Assembly: GCA_963757945.1 (NCBI GenBank)
Contig: CAVWTN010000002.1
Location: 1,240,001 to 1,304,000 of the forward strand
Origin: CAVWTN01 sp963757945
GTDB lineage: Bacteria > Vulcanimicrobiota > Vulcanimicrobiia > Vulcanimicrobiales > Vulcanimicrobiaceae
Length of the DNA: 64,000 nucleotides
Reading direction: 5' to 3'
Below the pieces are notes generated by a model, which saw nothing but the letters and a program-made list of their open reading frames with translations, made no database searches and was not told the DNA's origin. The position numbers were made by a program, and so were the translations under genes. Shown one piece after another: positions 15,654 through 22,940 of the stretch; the first letter of the stretch is position 1; the number at the start of each line of letters is the position of its first letter.

Positions 15654-17180
15654 CTATTCCGCCGGGAGCTGGATCGCGACGGTCGCGCGCTGCGAGCGCA
15701 ACAGCAACACGCACGGCGTCAGGCACAGCGTGATGAAGCCGATCATCAGGAACGTATCGGCGTACGCGAGGGTCTGCGCCTGTTGCACGACGAGCCCGTA
15801 CAGACTGCCGAGACTCGCGCCGTGCTGCACGAGGCCCGCGACCGCGGGGTTGCGCAACGTCACGCCCTGCGCGAGCGAGCTGTAATGCAAGGCATCACGC
15901 TGTGCGAGCGACGTCACCACCGCAGCCGTCGAGATCGAACCGCCGAGCTGCTGCGAAAGACTGACGAGCGCCGACGCTTTCGCCGTATCGAGCCCGTGCA
16001 CGCTGCTGAGCACCGTGACGAGCAGCGGTACGAAGAGTTGCGAGAAGCCGAACCCGCCGAGCGCGAGCGGGAACCAAAACGTCCAGAAGTCGGCCGTCGA
16101 AGTCGTGACCTGCGCCTGCAGCACGTACGAAGCCACGACGAGCAGGAACCCCGATGCGAGCAAGATGCGCGGGTTCACCTTCAGCCGGCTCAACATGAAC
16201 AGCGTCAGCGGCGTGCCCGCGAGGATCGCGAGCGCTCGAATCAAGATCGATTCCCCGGAGAGCGTCGCCGTGAAGCCGAGGATCGATTGGTTGAACTGCG
16301 GCGCGAGCACGATGCCGCCGAACAGGCTGAAGCCGAGCGTGAGCGCGAGCACGCAGCCGGCCGCGACCGTTCGATTGCGCATGATGCGCAGATCGACGAT
16401 CGGCGAACGCGCGCCGAAGAGCTCCCACCAGACGAAGCCGCTGAGCGCGACGACCGACGTGATGCTGAACGCGACGATCCGCTCGTCGCTGAACCAATCG
16501 TTGCGTTCGCCTTCGTTCAGCACGTACTGCAGCGAACCCAAGCCCAGGGCCAAGAGCGAGAGCCCGAGACCGTCGACGGGGACCTTACGGGGCGTCGAGG
16601 GATTGCGCAGCGTCGTCGCGATCATGACCGCCGCCAGGATCCCGGGCAGAATGTTGATGTAGAAGATCCAGTTCCAGGAGTACGCGTCCGTCAGGATCCC
16701 GCCGAGCGTGGGGCCGATGCTCGGGCCCACGACGGCGCCGAGCGAGATCAGCGCTTGGCTGCGCCCGATCTGTTCCGGCGGGAACGTGTCGCGCAGGATC
16801 GCCTGGCCCGTCGCGATCAATCCGCCGCCGCAGAAGCCCTGCAGCACGCGGAAGAAGACCAGCTCCCAGAGCGATGTCGAGATGCCGCACAGCGCCGAGG
16901 TCAGCGTGAATCCGACGATCGCCGCGACGTAATACTGCGTGCGTCCGAAGCGCATCTGCAGCCACGGCGTCAGGGGAATGACGATCACGGCCGCGATGAT
17001 GTAGCCGGTGATGATCCAGGTCCCCTCATCGAGCGTCGCGCCGAGATTGCCCTGAATGGTCGGCAGCGCGACGTTCACGATCGTCGCATCGAGGACTTGG
17101 AGCAACGTCGCGGCCATCACCCCGATGACGATCATCGTCCGGCGGGTGCCATATTCCACGAGCGACGGCTGGGCGTGCAT
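15654..17180 (-). CDS. MFS multidrug efflux transporter, DHA2 (EmrB/QacA) family
   Basis: A 508-residue membrane protein with about 14 hydrophobic segments. Motif C-like and DHA2 features include 'QVLDATIVNVALPTIQ' in the first helix, 'WIITGYIIAAVIVIPLTPWL' and 'GPSIGPTLGGILTD'. I choose ATG 17180 (MHAQPSLVEYG); upstream codons would run through the divergent SOS promoter. It is predicted to expel drugs or toxic compounds with proton antiport. Co-transcription with alkA suggests a role in resistance to a DNA-damaging or alkylating compound. Confidence 0.88.
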   Translation of the reverse strand: MHAQPSLVEYGTRRTMIVIGVMAATLLQVLDATIVNVALPTIQGNLGATLDEGTWIITGYIIAAVIVIPLTPWLQMRFGRTQYYVAAIVGFTLTSALCGISTSLWELVFFRVLQGFCGGGLIATGQAILRDTFPPEQIGRSQALISLGAVVGPSIGPTLGGILTDAYSWNWIFYINILPGILAAVMIATTLRNPSTPRKVPVDGLGLSLLALGLGSLQYVLNEGERNDWFSDERIVAFSITSVVALSGFVWWELFGARSPIVDLRIMRNRTVAAGCVLALTLGFSLFGGIVLAPQFNQSILGFTATLSGESILIRALAILAGTPLTLFMLSRLKVNPRILLASGFLLVVASYVLQAQVTTSTADFWTFWFPLALGGFGFSQLFVPLLVTVLSSVHGLDTAKASALVSLSQQLGGSISTAAVVTSLAQRDALHYSSLAQGVTLRNPAVAGLVQHGASLGSLYGLVVQQAQTLAYADTFLMIGFITLCLTPCVLLLRSQRATVAIQLPAE

Positions 17181-17240
17181 ACTTTCGTATACGAGGCCGT
17201 CGGAAGGTGTTCGGTTGCGAAGGCGCCACGACGCTTCCCG

Positions 17241-17269
17241 TTGACATCGAACGTACGTTCGATTATAAT
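17241..17269 (+). promoter_or_regulatory. SOS promoter of imuA: TTGACA-17-TATAAT with LexA-type box
   Basis: The -35 TTGACA (17241-17246) and -10 TATAAT (17264-17269) are perfect consensus with a 17-base spacer. The spacer contains the exact palindrome CGAACGTACGTTCG (17248-17261), of the CGAAC-N4-GTTCG LexA type. LexA bound there would block polymerase. The ATG at 17280 is about 10 bases from the -10 box, so the transcript is probably leaderless. Confidence 0.9.
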
Positions 17270-17279
17270 GGCTCTCCCA

Positions 17280-18110
17280 ATGGCCACCGATGCGGATCTC
17301 CGGCCGTCCGATCTCGACCCCGCGGCCCGGCGCGCGGCGTTCGCCGGGCTGCGGGCGACGCTCGGGGCGCGGCACCGCGAGGCTTCGGCGGCCGCCTTCG
17401 TTCCGGCCGCCGCGGGCCTGATCCCGACCGGGCTCAGCGAGCTCGACGCGGCGCTCGGCGGGGGCTTCCCGCGCGGGATCATCGCGACGCTCGAAGGGCC
17501 GCCGGGGTCCGGACGCGCCGCACTCCTAGGCCGCTTGCTGGCCGCGGCGACGGCCGGCGGGATGGGCGCCTCGATCGAAACGGCCGCCGCCGGACGGCTT
17601 TACCCGCCCGCACTCGCGGCGGCGGGCGTGCGGCTCGAGCGGCTGCTGCTCGTCGCGACCGAAACGCCGGCCGAGATCGCGCGCGCGGCGGAGATCCTGC
17701 TGCGTTCGGGGGCGTTCGGCGTCATCGCGATCCCGCATGCCGCGCTGAGCGCCGCCGGTTGGACGCGCCTGGCGAGCCTGGCGCACCGTACGAACGCGCT
17801 CGTCGTCGTCACCGTCGACGCGCGCGCCTCGAACGAGCTCGGCTATTTCGCATCGCTGCGCATCGCGCTGCAACCGGCGCGCGTGCGCTGGGCCGGCACG
17901 CCCCAGCTCTTCGGAACGCTTGCCGGCATCGACGCGCAGGCCCTCGTCCTCAAACACAAGCGCGCCGCTCCCGGCAAGCTCGCGCACTTCTCGTGCGCGA
18001 CGTTCGAGTTGCACGGCGCACCGCTCGCCGCCACGCGCGAGCGCACCCTTCGAGCGGCTCAGGGTGACATGCCCCTTCGACACGCCCACCCTTCGACGGG
18101 CTTGGGGTGA
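17280..18110 (+). CDS. imuA: ImuA-like RecA-fold protein of the SOS mutasome
   Basis: A 276-residue RecA-related protein. Residues 45-85 read 'LIPTGLSELDAALGGGFPRG' followed by the P-loop region GPPGSGRA (73-80). Here the usual Lys-Ser/Thr is Arg-Ala, so ATP hydrolysis is doubtful. ImuA partners ImuB and DnaE2 in error-prone lesion bypass. The start at 17280 follows the SOS promoter; another ATG at 17268 lies within the -10 box and cannot be used. The last 25 residues and the stop codon derive from a REP-like repeat. imuB is 2.5 kb downstream, not adjacent as usual. Confidence 0.82.
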   Translation: MATDADLRPSDLDPAARRAAFAGLRATLGARHREASAAAFVPAAAGLIPTGLSELDAALGGGFPRGIIATLEGPPGSGRAALLGRLLAAATAGGMGASIETAAAGRLYPPALAAAGVRLERLLLVATETPAEIARAAEILLRSGAFGVIAIPHAALSAAGWTRLASLAHRTNALVVVTVDARASNELGYFASLRIALQPARVRWAGTPQLFGTLAGIDAQALVLKHKRAAPGKLAHFSCATFELHGAPLAATRERTLRAAQGDMPLRHAHPSTGLG

Positions 18111-18148
18111 CAATGCACGCCCCCCTCATCCTGAGCCGCTCGAAGGGC
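18045..18148. repeat. REP-like repeat cluster at the 3' end of imuA
   Basis: Three related units: CCTTCGAGCGGCTCAGGGTGAC (from about 18047), a variant pair at 18073-18112, and an inverted copy CCTGAGCCGCTCGAAGG at 18130-18146. The first and last are exact complements over 17 bases and can pair across about 80 bases. The middle unit provides the imuA stop codon. These are the same family as at 5206-5268. Confidence 0.8.
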
Positions 18149-18330
18149 GCGCTCGCTCGGCGCCGATACGGCCGCGCGCTGATCGCGATCGCCCTGCTCG
18201 CCGCGCTGATCGCGCTCCTCTGCACGGTCTGCGTGCCGATGCGCGTCTCCGCCGGCGAGTTGCGAGGCGGCGCGGGCCTCAAGCAACAAAAACGCTCTCT
18301 CGCGGCATCATTTTTTCCGGCAGAGCGAGA

Positions 18331-19824
18331 ATGCGCGAGAAACGCCCGACGCTTCGGAGAGTTCTGCCGATCAGTTACGCCCGTGCGCGACGTGCCTTCG
18401 TACGTGCCCTTCTTGCCATAGCCGTGACGCTGGCCGCGCAGGCCGGGCTTCCGGCTTCGGCGGCGCTCTCCCAACCCGGCGCGCCCGTGTACGTCTACCA
18501 GTTGAGCGGCGGCGGCCTGACGGTCTTTTCCAACGCGGTGGAGCCGTCGCTGTTCAACGCGGCGGCCACCGCCTTCGGCAGCGCGACCCCGCCGGCGGGC
18601 GCGTTCTTATCCAGCGCATCGACGTTCGGCGGCTCGCTCGGCGCTCCGGTCGACCTGACCCTCTCCGCGAACCAACTGGCCGGCACCGCGCTCTTGACGT
18701 GCACGACGACCGCGGACTTCATGTACACCAATACGCCGGATTGCGACGCCGCGTCCGGCTCCGTGGCGGGCGCCGTTCACGAATTCGTGGCCGTGCAATC
18801 GTGGCCGTTCTACGTGGATTCGGGAACGGCATCGAACGTCAACAACGGCACCTTCACGCTCGAGACCGATAGCGACGACGGCAGCTGGTTCGTCATCGCG
18901 CCGGCGGCCTTCACCTACGCGCAGCCGGGAAATTTCCAGAACGCGACCGGCCTTACGGCGGGGACCGCCGTCGTCAACAACGGGAACGTCCAATCGATCG
19001 CGTCCAAGACGGGGACGGTGAGCATCGCCGCCGCCGGCGCAGGCAGCGCCTGCGCGAGCAATCTGTATTGGCTGACGTGGGAGTATTTCGAAGTCGAAGG
19101 CGGACAATCGGCGTTCGAGTATTCGTGGAAGCCGCCGGGCGCCGGTGCGCTGACGACGCCGACGCAAGGCGTCATCTACGGGCAAGTCACGAAGTCCGGC
19201 GTGGGCAAGAGCGGCGAGACGGTCAGCGTCAGCGTCAACGGCGGCGCGGCGACCACGCTGACGACCGACGTCAACGGCTGCTACGGATACAACCTGCCGC
19301 CGGCGGCCTCCGCGTCGAGCGTCTCCCTGACCGCGAAAGACACGGCCTCGGGCCAGACGTACACGCAGATCGTCTCGGATGCTTCGGGCAGCGCCGTCGT
19401 TCAGAACTTCACGTTTCCGCTCGCGCCGCCGAGCGTCACGCTCTACAAGCGGATCACCAAGGTCGTTTCGAACGGCGTCACGACCATACCGCCGCCCGAT
19501 GCGGGCAATCCCGCGGGCGTGCTCGGCACGGTCAACTACACGGCCGGCGTGAAACCAGGCGACGCGATCACCTACACGATCTACTTCACGAACGCGGGCG
19601 CGTCGAACGCCGTCGGGCCCGCGCTCAGCGACGCGATCCCCGCGAACACGACGCTCGTCGCCGGGTCGCCCGCGTTCACGTGCTGCTCCTATCCCACGGC
19701 CTCGACGACCGCGACGCTGACCACCGGCGCTTCGGTGACGTACTCGCTGAACGCGCCGCTCGCCCCCGCGACCGTCGCCGGCGCCATCCAGGGCAGCTTC
19801 ACGTTCACCGTCACCGTGAACTGA
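18331..19824 (+). CDS. Secreted protein with CarboxypepD-like and DUF11-type domains
   Basis: A 497-residue exported protein. An Arg-rich N-terminus and a hydrophobic core end in 'GLPASAALS', a likely signal peptidase I site. A beta-rich first domain contains 'FYVDSGTASNVNNGTFTLET' and a 'DSDDGSWFVI' stretch reminiscent of PA14-like modules. Residues about 285-365 resemble a carboxypeptidase-regulatory-like fold ('VIYGQVTKSGVGKSGETVSV'). The C-terminus carries 'PGDAITYTIYFTNAGASNAVG', the hallmark of DUF11 repeats. It is likely a surface or matrix protein. Its stop codon directly abuts that of vapC. A weak purine-rich site precedes ATG 18331. Confidence 0.75.
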   Translation: MREKRPTLRRVLPISYARARRAFVRALLAIAVTLAAQAGLPASAALSQPGAPVYVYQLSGGGLTVFSNAVEPSLFNAAATAFGSATPPAGAFLSSASTFGGSLGAPVDLTLSANQLAGTALLTCTTTADFMYTNTPDCDAASGSVAGAVHEFVAVQSWPFYVDSGTASNVNNGTFTLETDSDDGSWFVIAPAAFTYAQPGNFQNATGLTAGTAVVNNGNVQSIASKTGTVSIAAAGAGSACASNLYWLTWEYFEVEGGQSAFEYSWKPPGAGALTTPTQGVIYGQVTKSGVGKSGETVSVSVNGGAATTLTTDVNGCYGYNLPPAASASSVSLTAKDTASGQTYTQIVSDASGSAVVQNFTFPLAPPSVTLYKRITKVVSNGVTTIPPPDAGNPAGVLGTVNYTAGVKPGDAITYTIYFTNAGASNAVGPALSDAIPANTTLVAGSPAFTCCSYPTASTTATLTTGASVTYSLNAPLAPATVAGAIQGSFTFTVTVN

Positions 19825-20220
19825 CTACCACGCGACGTTCGCCGCCTTCGCAGCAGCCGCAAGCGCCTTGTCGGTCGTCGCGAGCGGAGCGCGCAGGCGC
19901 AGCGCCAACTCGATGTACGCCGCATCGTACACCGTCAGGTTGTACCGCCGTGCGATACGCGCCTCATCGCCGAACAAGCCGGTCAAGCCGTCGTCGACGG
20001 AGATCGGCAATTCACGCAATTCGGTGCGGATGAAGTCGATCGGTTTGGTGAGCCGGCCACCGAGCTCGAGGCGGCGCAAGACATCCTGGATTTCCCAGCG
20101 CCACAGCGACGGCACGATCGCGCCCTCCGCCGCGAGCGCATCGAGCGCCCTTTCGGCGGTGCTGCTGGGCTCGGTGAGAAACCAATCGATCGCGATGGTC
20201 GCGTCGATGACGATCGGCAT
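19825..20220 (-). CDS. vapC: VapC-family PIN-domain ribonuclease toxin
   Basis: A 131-residue PIN-domain protein with the four acidic active-site residues in place: Asp6, Glu43, Asp99 and Asp117. VapC toxins cut tRNA or rRNA when released from their antitoxin. Its ATG overlaps the antitoxin stop codon by 1 base (20220), which implies coupled translation. It converges tail-to-tail, with no gap, on the secreted DUF11-type gene. The module sits between imuA and imuB. Confidence 0.88.
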   Translation of the reverse strand: MPIVIDATIAIDWFLTEPSSTAERALDALAAEGAIVPSLWRWEIQDVLRRLELGGRLTKPIDFIRTELRELPISVDDGLTGLFGDEARIARRYNLTVYDAAYIELALRLRAPLATTDKALAAAAKAANVAW

Positions 20221-20435
20221 TACCGGCGCCCCTCATGCACCAAGGCGACGACCTCCTCCGTTGTAGCCTGAACGCAACGGTTGGCGCGTATGCGGGCCAC
20301 GACGCCGGCTGCGCTACGACGGATCGGGCTCAGCGTCGCCACCGGGCGGCCGTGCTTGGTGATCGTGATGACCTCACCGCTCTCGATCAGTTCCGAAAGG
20401 TGACTCTTGGCATCGAATACGCCGACCGTCTTCAT
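20220..20435 (-). CDS. Type II antitoxin, Phd/YefM-like (VapB partner)
   Basis: A 71-residue antitoxin. The N-terminal 'MKTVGVFDAKSHLSELIE' and the following 'GEVITITKHGRPVATLSP' are the Phd/YefM DNA-binding fold. The C-terminal about 30 residues would wrap the toxin. It is first in the operon, binds toxin and represses its own promoter. A near-palindrome just upstream (20436-20464) is the likely operator. Confidence 0.87.
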   Translation of the reverse strand: MKTVGVFDAKSHLSELIESGEVITITKHGRPVATLSPIRRSAAGVVARIRANRCVQATTEEVVALVHEGRR

Positions 20436-20464
20436 AAATCTAGTTTATAATTCTGACCAGATTT
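20436..20464 (-). promoter_or_regulatory. Operator-promoter of the VapBC-type module
   Basis: AAATCTAGT (20436-20444) and ACCAGATTT (20456-20464) form a 9-base inverted repeat with one mismatch around an AT-rich TTATAA core. The repeat begins at the antitoxin start codon. This is the usual place for the antitoxin to bind. Confidence 0.6.
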
Positions 20465-20479
20465 AAGCAAGGGAACCCG

Positions 20480-20508
20480 TTGTTTACGAACGTGCGTTCG
20501 ATTACAAT
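20480..20508 (+). promoter_or_regulatory. SOS promoter of imuB with LexA-type box
   Basis: TTGTTT (20480-20485) and TACAAT (20503-20508) are 17 bases apart. The palindrome CGAACGTGCGTTCG (20487-20500) fills the spacer in the same register as at imuA and dnaE2. The first ATG (20518) is 10 bases past the -10 box and opens a 24-codon ORF ahead of imuB. Confidence 0.85.
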
Positions 20509-20517
20509 AGCCTTCCA

Positions 20518-20592
20518 ATGTCTCTATCACCCCCTAGCCCCGCGTTCGCAAGCCCCGCCGCGCCGAGCCGGCTGACCCCGGCCCAGCCCTAG
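20518..20592 (+). CDS. Possible 24-residue leader peptide upstream of imuB
   Basis: This ATG has the same distance to its -10 box as the imuA and dnaE2 starts, so a leaderless transcript would start translating here. The frame encodes a Pro/Ser/Ala-rich peptide and ends 17 bases before the imuB ATG. It may be a leader peptide, or simply chance in GC-rich DNA. No protein family is implied. Confidence 0.35.
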   Translation: MSLSPPSPAFASPAAPSRLTPAQP

Positions 20593-20609
20593 CCGGGGGC
20601 GGCGGCTCC

Positions 20610-22058
20610 ATGCCGATCCTCTGCGCGCTCGTTCCGCACTATAAGGTCGAGATCGCGCGGTTCGCCCGGCCCGAGCTGCGCGAGCGCCCGGTGCTCGTGG
20701 CCGACCGGCTCGAACGCGGGCACATCGTCGCTTGCGATGCGGGGGCGCAGGCGCTGGGCGCTCGCATCGGCATGACGCTCCTGCAGGCGAGCGCCGCCGC
20801 GCGCGAGGCGGCGCTCGTCGTCGACGATCCCGCGCGCAACCGTGCGACGTGGGAAGCGCTCCTCGACACGCTCGACGCCGCCTCGCCGCTCGTCGAAGAC
20901 GCAGGCGAGGGGACGGCGTTCCTCGAGATGCGCGGCATCGAAGGTACGCCCGAACGCTGGCGGGCGACCGTGCGCGAGGCGCTCGAGAGCCCGCTGCCGT
21001 TCTCCCTCGCGGTCGCGCCGAACAAATTCACGGCGCGCGTCGCGGCGCTCGCCGGACACAGCGTCGTTCGCGAAGGCGAAGAGCGCGCGTTCGTCGCGCC
21101 GTTCCCGCTGGATATCCTCGCGTTCGACCCGGCGACGCTGCAGCGCCTCACGCTACTCGGCATCCGCACGCTCGGCGAACTTGCCGCGCTCCCGCACGGC
21201 CCGTTCGTGCGGCGCTTCGGCCCCGAGTCCGCGCGCCTGCACGCCTGCGCGCGCGGCTGCGACGATGCGCCGCTCGTGCCGCGCCCGCGCGCGCTGCGCA
21301 TCGATCGTTCGCTCTACGGCGAAGGGACCGCGGAACGCGAAGAGCAGCTCCTCTTCGCGCTGCGCACGCTCGTCGCGCGCGTGAGCGACGATCTCGCGTA
21401 CGCCGGGATGCGCTGCGGCTTCCTGCGCCTCGCGCTCGAATGCGACGACGGCGAGACGCTCGAGATCCCGGCCGTGCTCGCGCAAGCGACCGCCCAAGCA
21501 GCGACGCTCTTCGAGCTCTTGCGCACGCGCTTGGAAGGCGTGACGCTGCGCGCGCCCGTCAGCGGCCTGCGCTTGGGCGCCGAGCGGCTCGAACCCGGCG
21601 GCTCCGCGCTCTCGCTCTTTGCCGGCACCGATCCCGATCCCGAAGTCATCGCGATCGCGCTCGCGCGCATCGAGGCGACGCTGGGGCCACAGGCGGCCTG
21701 CCGTGCCGAGCTTGCGGAAGGCAATCGGTACGAAGCGCGTTTCCGGTACGCGCCGTTCGCACCGGACCGTCCCGCGAGTGCCGGCGAGAGCGCCCCCGCG
21801 CGCGCCGCGCTCCCCGTCTGCACGCTCGGTTTGCGCTTGATCGAACCGCGCCCGCTCGAGGTGCGGCTCGCGCGCGGCCGCCCGGCCTACGTCGGCGCGC
21901 AGGCCGTTCTCGATATCACGGGCCCCTGGCGCGTCAGCGAAAGCTGGTGGGGCGAACCGCTCGAGCGCGACGAATACGACGCGCTCTTAGCCGACGGCTC
22001 GCTCGTCCGCATCGCCTGCGAACGCGGTGCGTGGGTTTTGCGCGGCCTCTACGATTGA
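20610..22058 (+). CDS. imuB: ImuB, inactive Y-family polymerase-like mutasome subunit
   Basis: A 482-residue Y-family protein. The fold is recognisable ('ACDAGAQALGARIGMTLLQA', 'FSLAVAPNKFTARVAALAG', 'TLGELAALP' helix-hairpin-helix region). The catalytic acids of DinB-type polymerases are not visible at the first strand (Val-Pro-His-Tyr) or at the Ser-Ile-Asp-Glu position. The C-terminal 'GPWRVSESWWGEP...GLYD' is the ImuB signature. ImuB acts as a scaffold joining the beta clamp, ImuA and DnaE2 during error-prone bypass. It has its own SOS box. Confidence 0.88.
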   Translation: MPILCALVPHYKVEIARFARPELRERPVLVADRLERGHIVACDAGAQALGARIGMTLLQASAAAREAALVVDDPARNRATWEALLDTLDAASPLVEDAGEGTAFLEMRGIEGTPERWRATVREALESPLPFSLAVAPNKFTARVAALAGHSVVREGEERAFVAPFPLDILAFDPATLQRLTLLGIRTLGELAALPHGPFVRRFGPESARLHACARGCDDAPLVPRPRALRIDRSLYGEGTAEREEQLLFALRTLVARVSDDLAYAGMRCGFLRLALECDDGETLEIPAVLAQATAQAATLFELLRTRLEGVTLRAPVSGLRLGAERLEPGGSALSLFAGTDPDPEVIAIALARIEATLGPQAACRAELAEGNRYEARFRYAPFAPDRPASAGESAPARAALPVCTLGLRLIEPRPLEVRLARGRPAYVGAQAVLDITGPWRVSESWWGEPLERDEYDALLADGSLVRIACERGAWVLRGLYD

Positions 22059-22063
22059 CAACC

Positions 22064-22078
22064 CCGCGATTTTCGCGG
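22064..22078 (+). other. Short hairpin after imuB
   Basis: CCGCGA (22064-22069) and TCGCGG (22073-22078) pair around TTT, six bases after the imuB stop. No U-run follows, so termination is weak at best and the next gene may be reached by read-through. Confidence 0.4.
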
Positions 22079-22113
22079 CAAGCACGGGAAGGCGCACCGG
22101 CGAAGCGGCCGGG

Positions 22114-22779
22114 ATGAACACCGAACGCGCCAAAGTCCGCCGTCATCCCGACCGTGCAGCATACGATCGCGCGACGATCGATGCGATCCTCGATGAAGCG
22201 CTCGTCATCCACGTCGGCTTCGTGTACGAAGGCGGGCCCGTGGTCATTCCGATGAGTTACGGGCGCTCCGGTGACACGCTCTATCTCCACGGTTCCAACG
22301 CCAGCCGCACGCTCGGCTCGCTCGCAAGCGGGGCGGAGATCTGCTTGACCGTCACCTTGCTCGATGCGCTCGTGCTCGCGCGCAGCACGTTCAATCACTC
22401 GCTGAACTATCGCTCCGTCGTCTTGTTCGGAACGGGCAGCCTCGTCACGGATCCGCAAGAGAAAGCGCGCGCGCTCGAATGCATCGTCGAGCACATCGTT
22501 CCGGGCCGCACGCGCGACGCGCGCGGGCCCAGCCAAAGCGAGCTGGCGGCAACGAGCGTCGTCGCGTTCGAAATCGGCCAAGCCTCGGCGAAAACGCGCA
22601 ACGAGCCGCCCGTTGACGCGCCGGCCGATTTGCCGAGTGCGCTGTGGGCCGGCGTGCTGCCGATCGTGCAAAGCTACGGGCCGCCGGTCGCCGATGAATT
22701 CGTGCCCCCCGGCGTCGCGACGCCGGCGGGCATCGCGACCTACGCGCGCCCTGCCTCCGAGCGCGACCGCCCCCTGTAA
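22114..22779 (+). CDS. Pyridoxamine 5'-phosphate oxidase-like flavin-binding protein
   Basis: A 221-residue protein of the FMN-binding split-barrel group. It has 'HPDRAAYDRATIDAILDEAL', 'HVGFVYEGGPVVIPMSYGR', 'LYLHGSNASRTLGSLASG' and 'NYRSVVLFGTGSLV', the usual order of this family. The N-terminal 'RRHPDRAAYDR' is found in members annotated as pyridoxamine 5'-phosphate oxidase-related or nitroimidazole-resistance-like. It may bind FMN, heme or F420; the cofactor cannot be told. ATG 22114 follows GGCCGGG. It lies 55 bp behind imuB and may be on the SOS transcript. Confidence 0.82.
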   Translation: MNTERAKVRRHPDRAAYDRATIDAILDEALVIHVGFVYEGGPVVIPMSYGRSGDTLYLHGSNASRTLGSLASGAEICLTVTLLDALVLARSTFNHSLNYRSVVLFGTGSLVTDPQEKARALECIVEHIVPGRTRDARGPSQSELAATSVVAFEIGQASAKTRNEPPVDAPADLPSALWAGVLPIVQSYGPPVADEFVPPGVATPAGIATYARPASERDRPL

Positions 22780-22821
22780 GCGGGCGATTGCTTTCGCAGA
22801 AAATATCCCCCAATCTCGCGA

Positions 22822-22851
22822 TTGTCCGCGCACGCGATGCGCGCGTATAGT
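22822..22851 (+). promoter_or_regulatory. Promoter upstream of the GGDEF-like gene
   Basis: TTGTCC (22822-22827) and TATAGT (22846-22851) with an 18-base spacer. The predicted start is near 22858, which would give an 80-base 5' leader before the ATG at 22941. Confidence 0.55.
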
Positions 22852-22859
22852 CTTGGGAC

Positions 22860-22927
22860 GCATCGCGCAAGGACGCGCTACGCGGCGCGCCGGGAAACAG
22901 TCCCGGCGAATCCCGGATCGACGATGC
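22860..22927 (+). ncRNA. Candidate structured leader RNA of the GGDEF-like gene
   Basis: An outer stem GCATCG (22860-22865)/CGATGC (22922-22927) closes a region holding a perfect 7-bp hairpin, GCCGGGA-AACAG-TCCCGGC (22889-22907), and GC-rich complementary stretches between 22864 and 22888. It begins right at the predicted transcript start and ends 13 bases before the ATG. The multi-stem closed shape suggests a cis-regulatory RNA. It does not match the GEMM c-di-GMP consensus as I know it. Confidence 0.4.
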
Positions 22928-22940
22928 GGGACAGGCGTTT

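Noticed and set aside
18113..18421. ORF of about 100 codons after imuA with one hydrophobic segment
   Set aside because: Its first codons lie in a REP repeat, it overlaps the start of the next gene by 90 bases and it has no ribosome site. It is probably chance.
22858..22940. c-di-GMP (GEMM-I) riboswitch
   Set aside because: The conserved GEMM core and its GNRA tetraloop/receptor arrangement are not seen, so only an unassigned structured leader is claimed.
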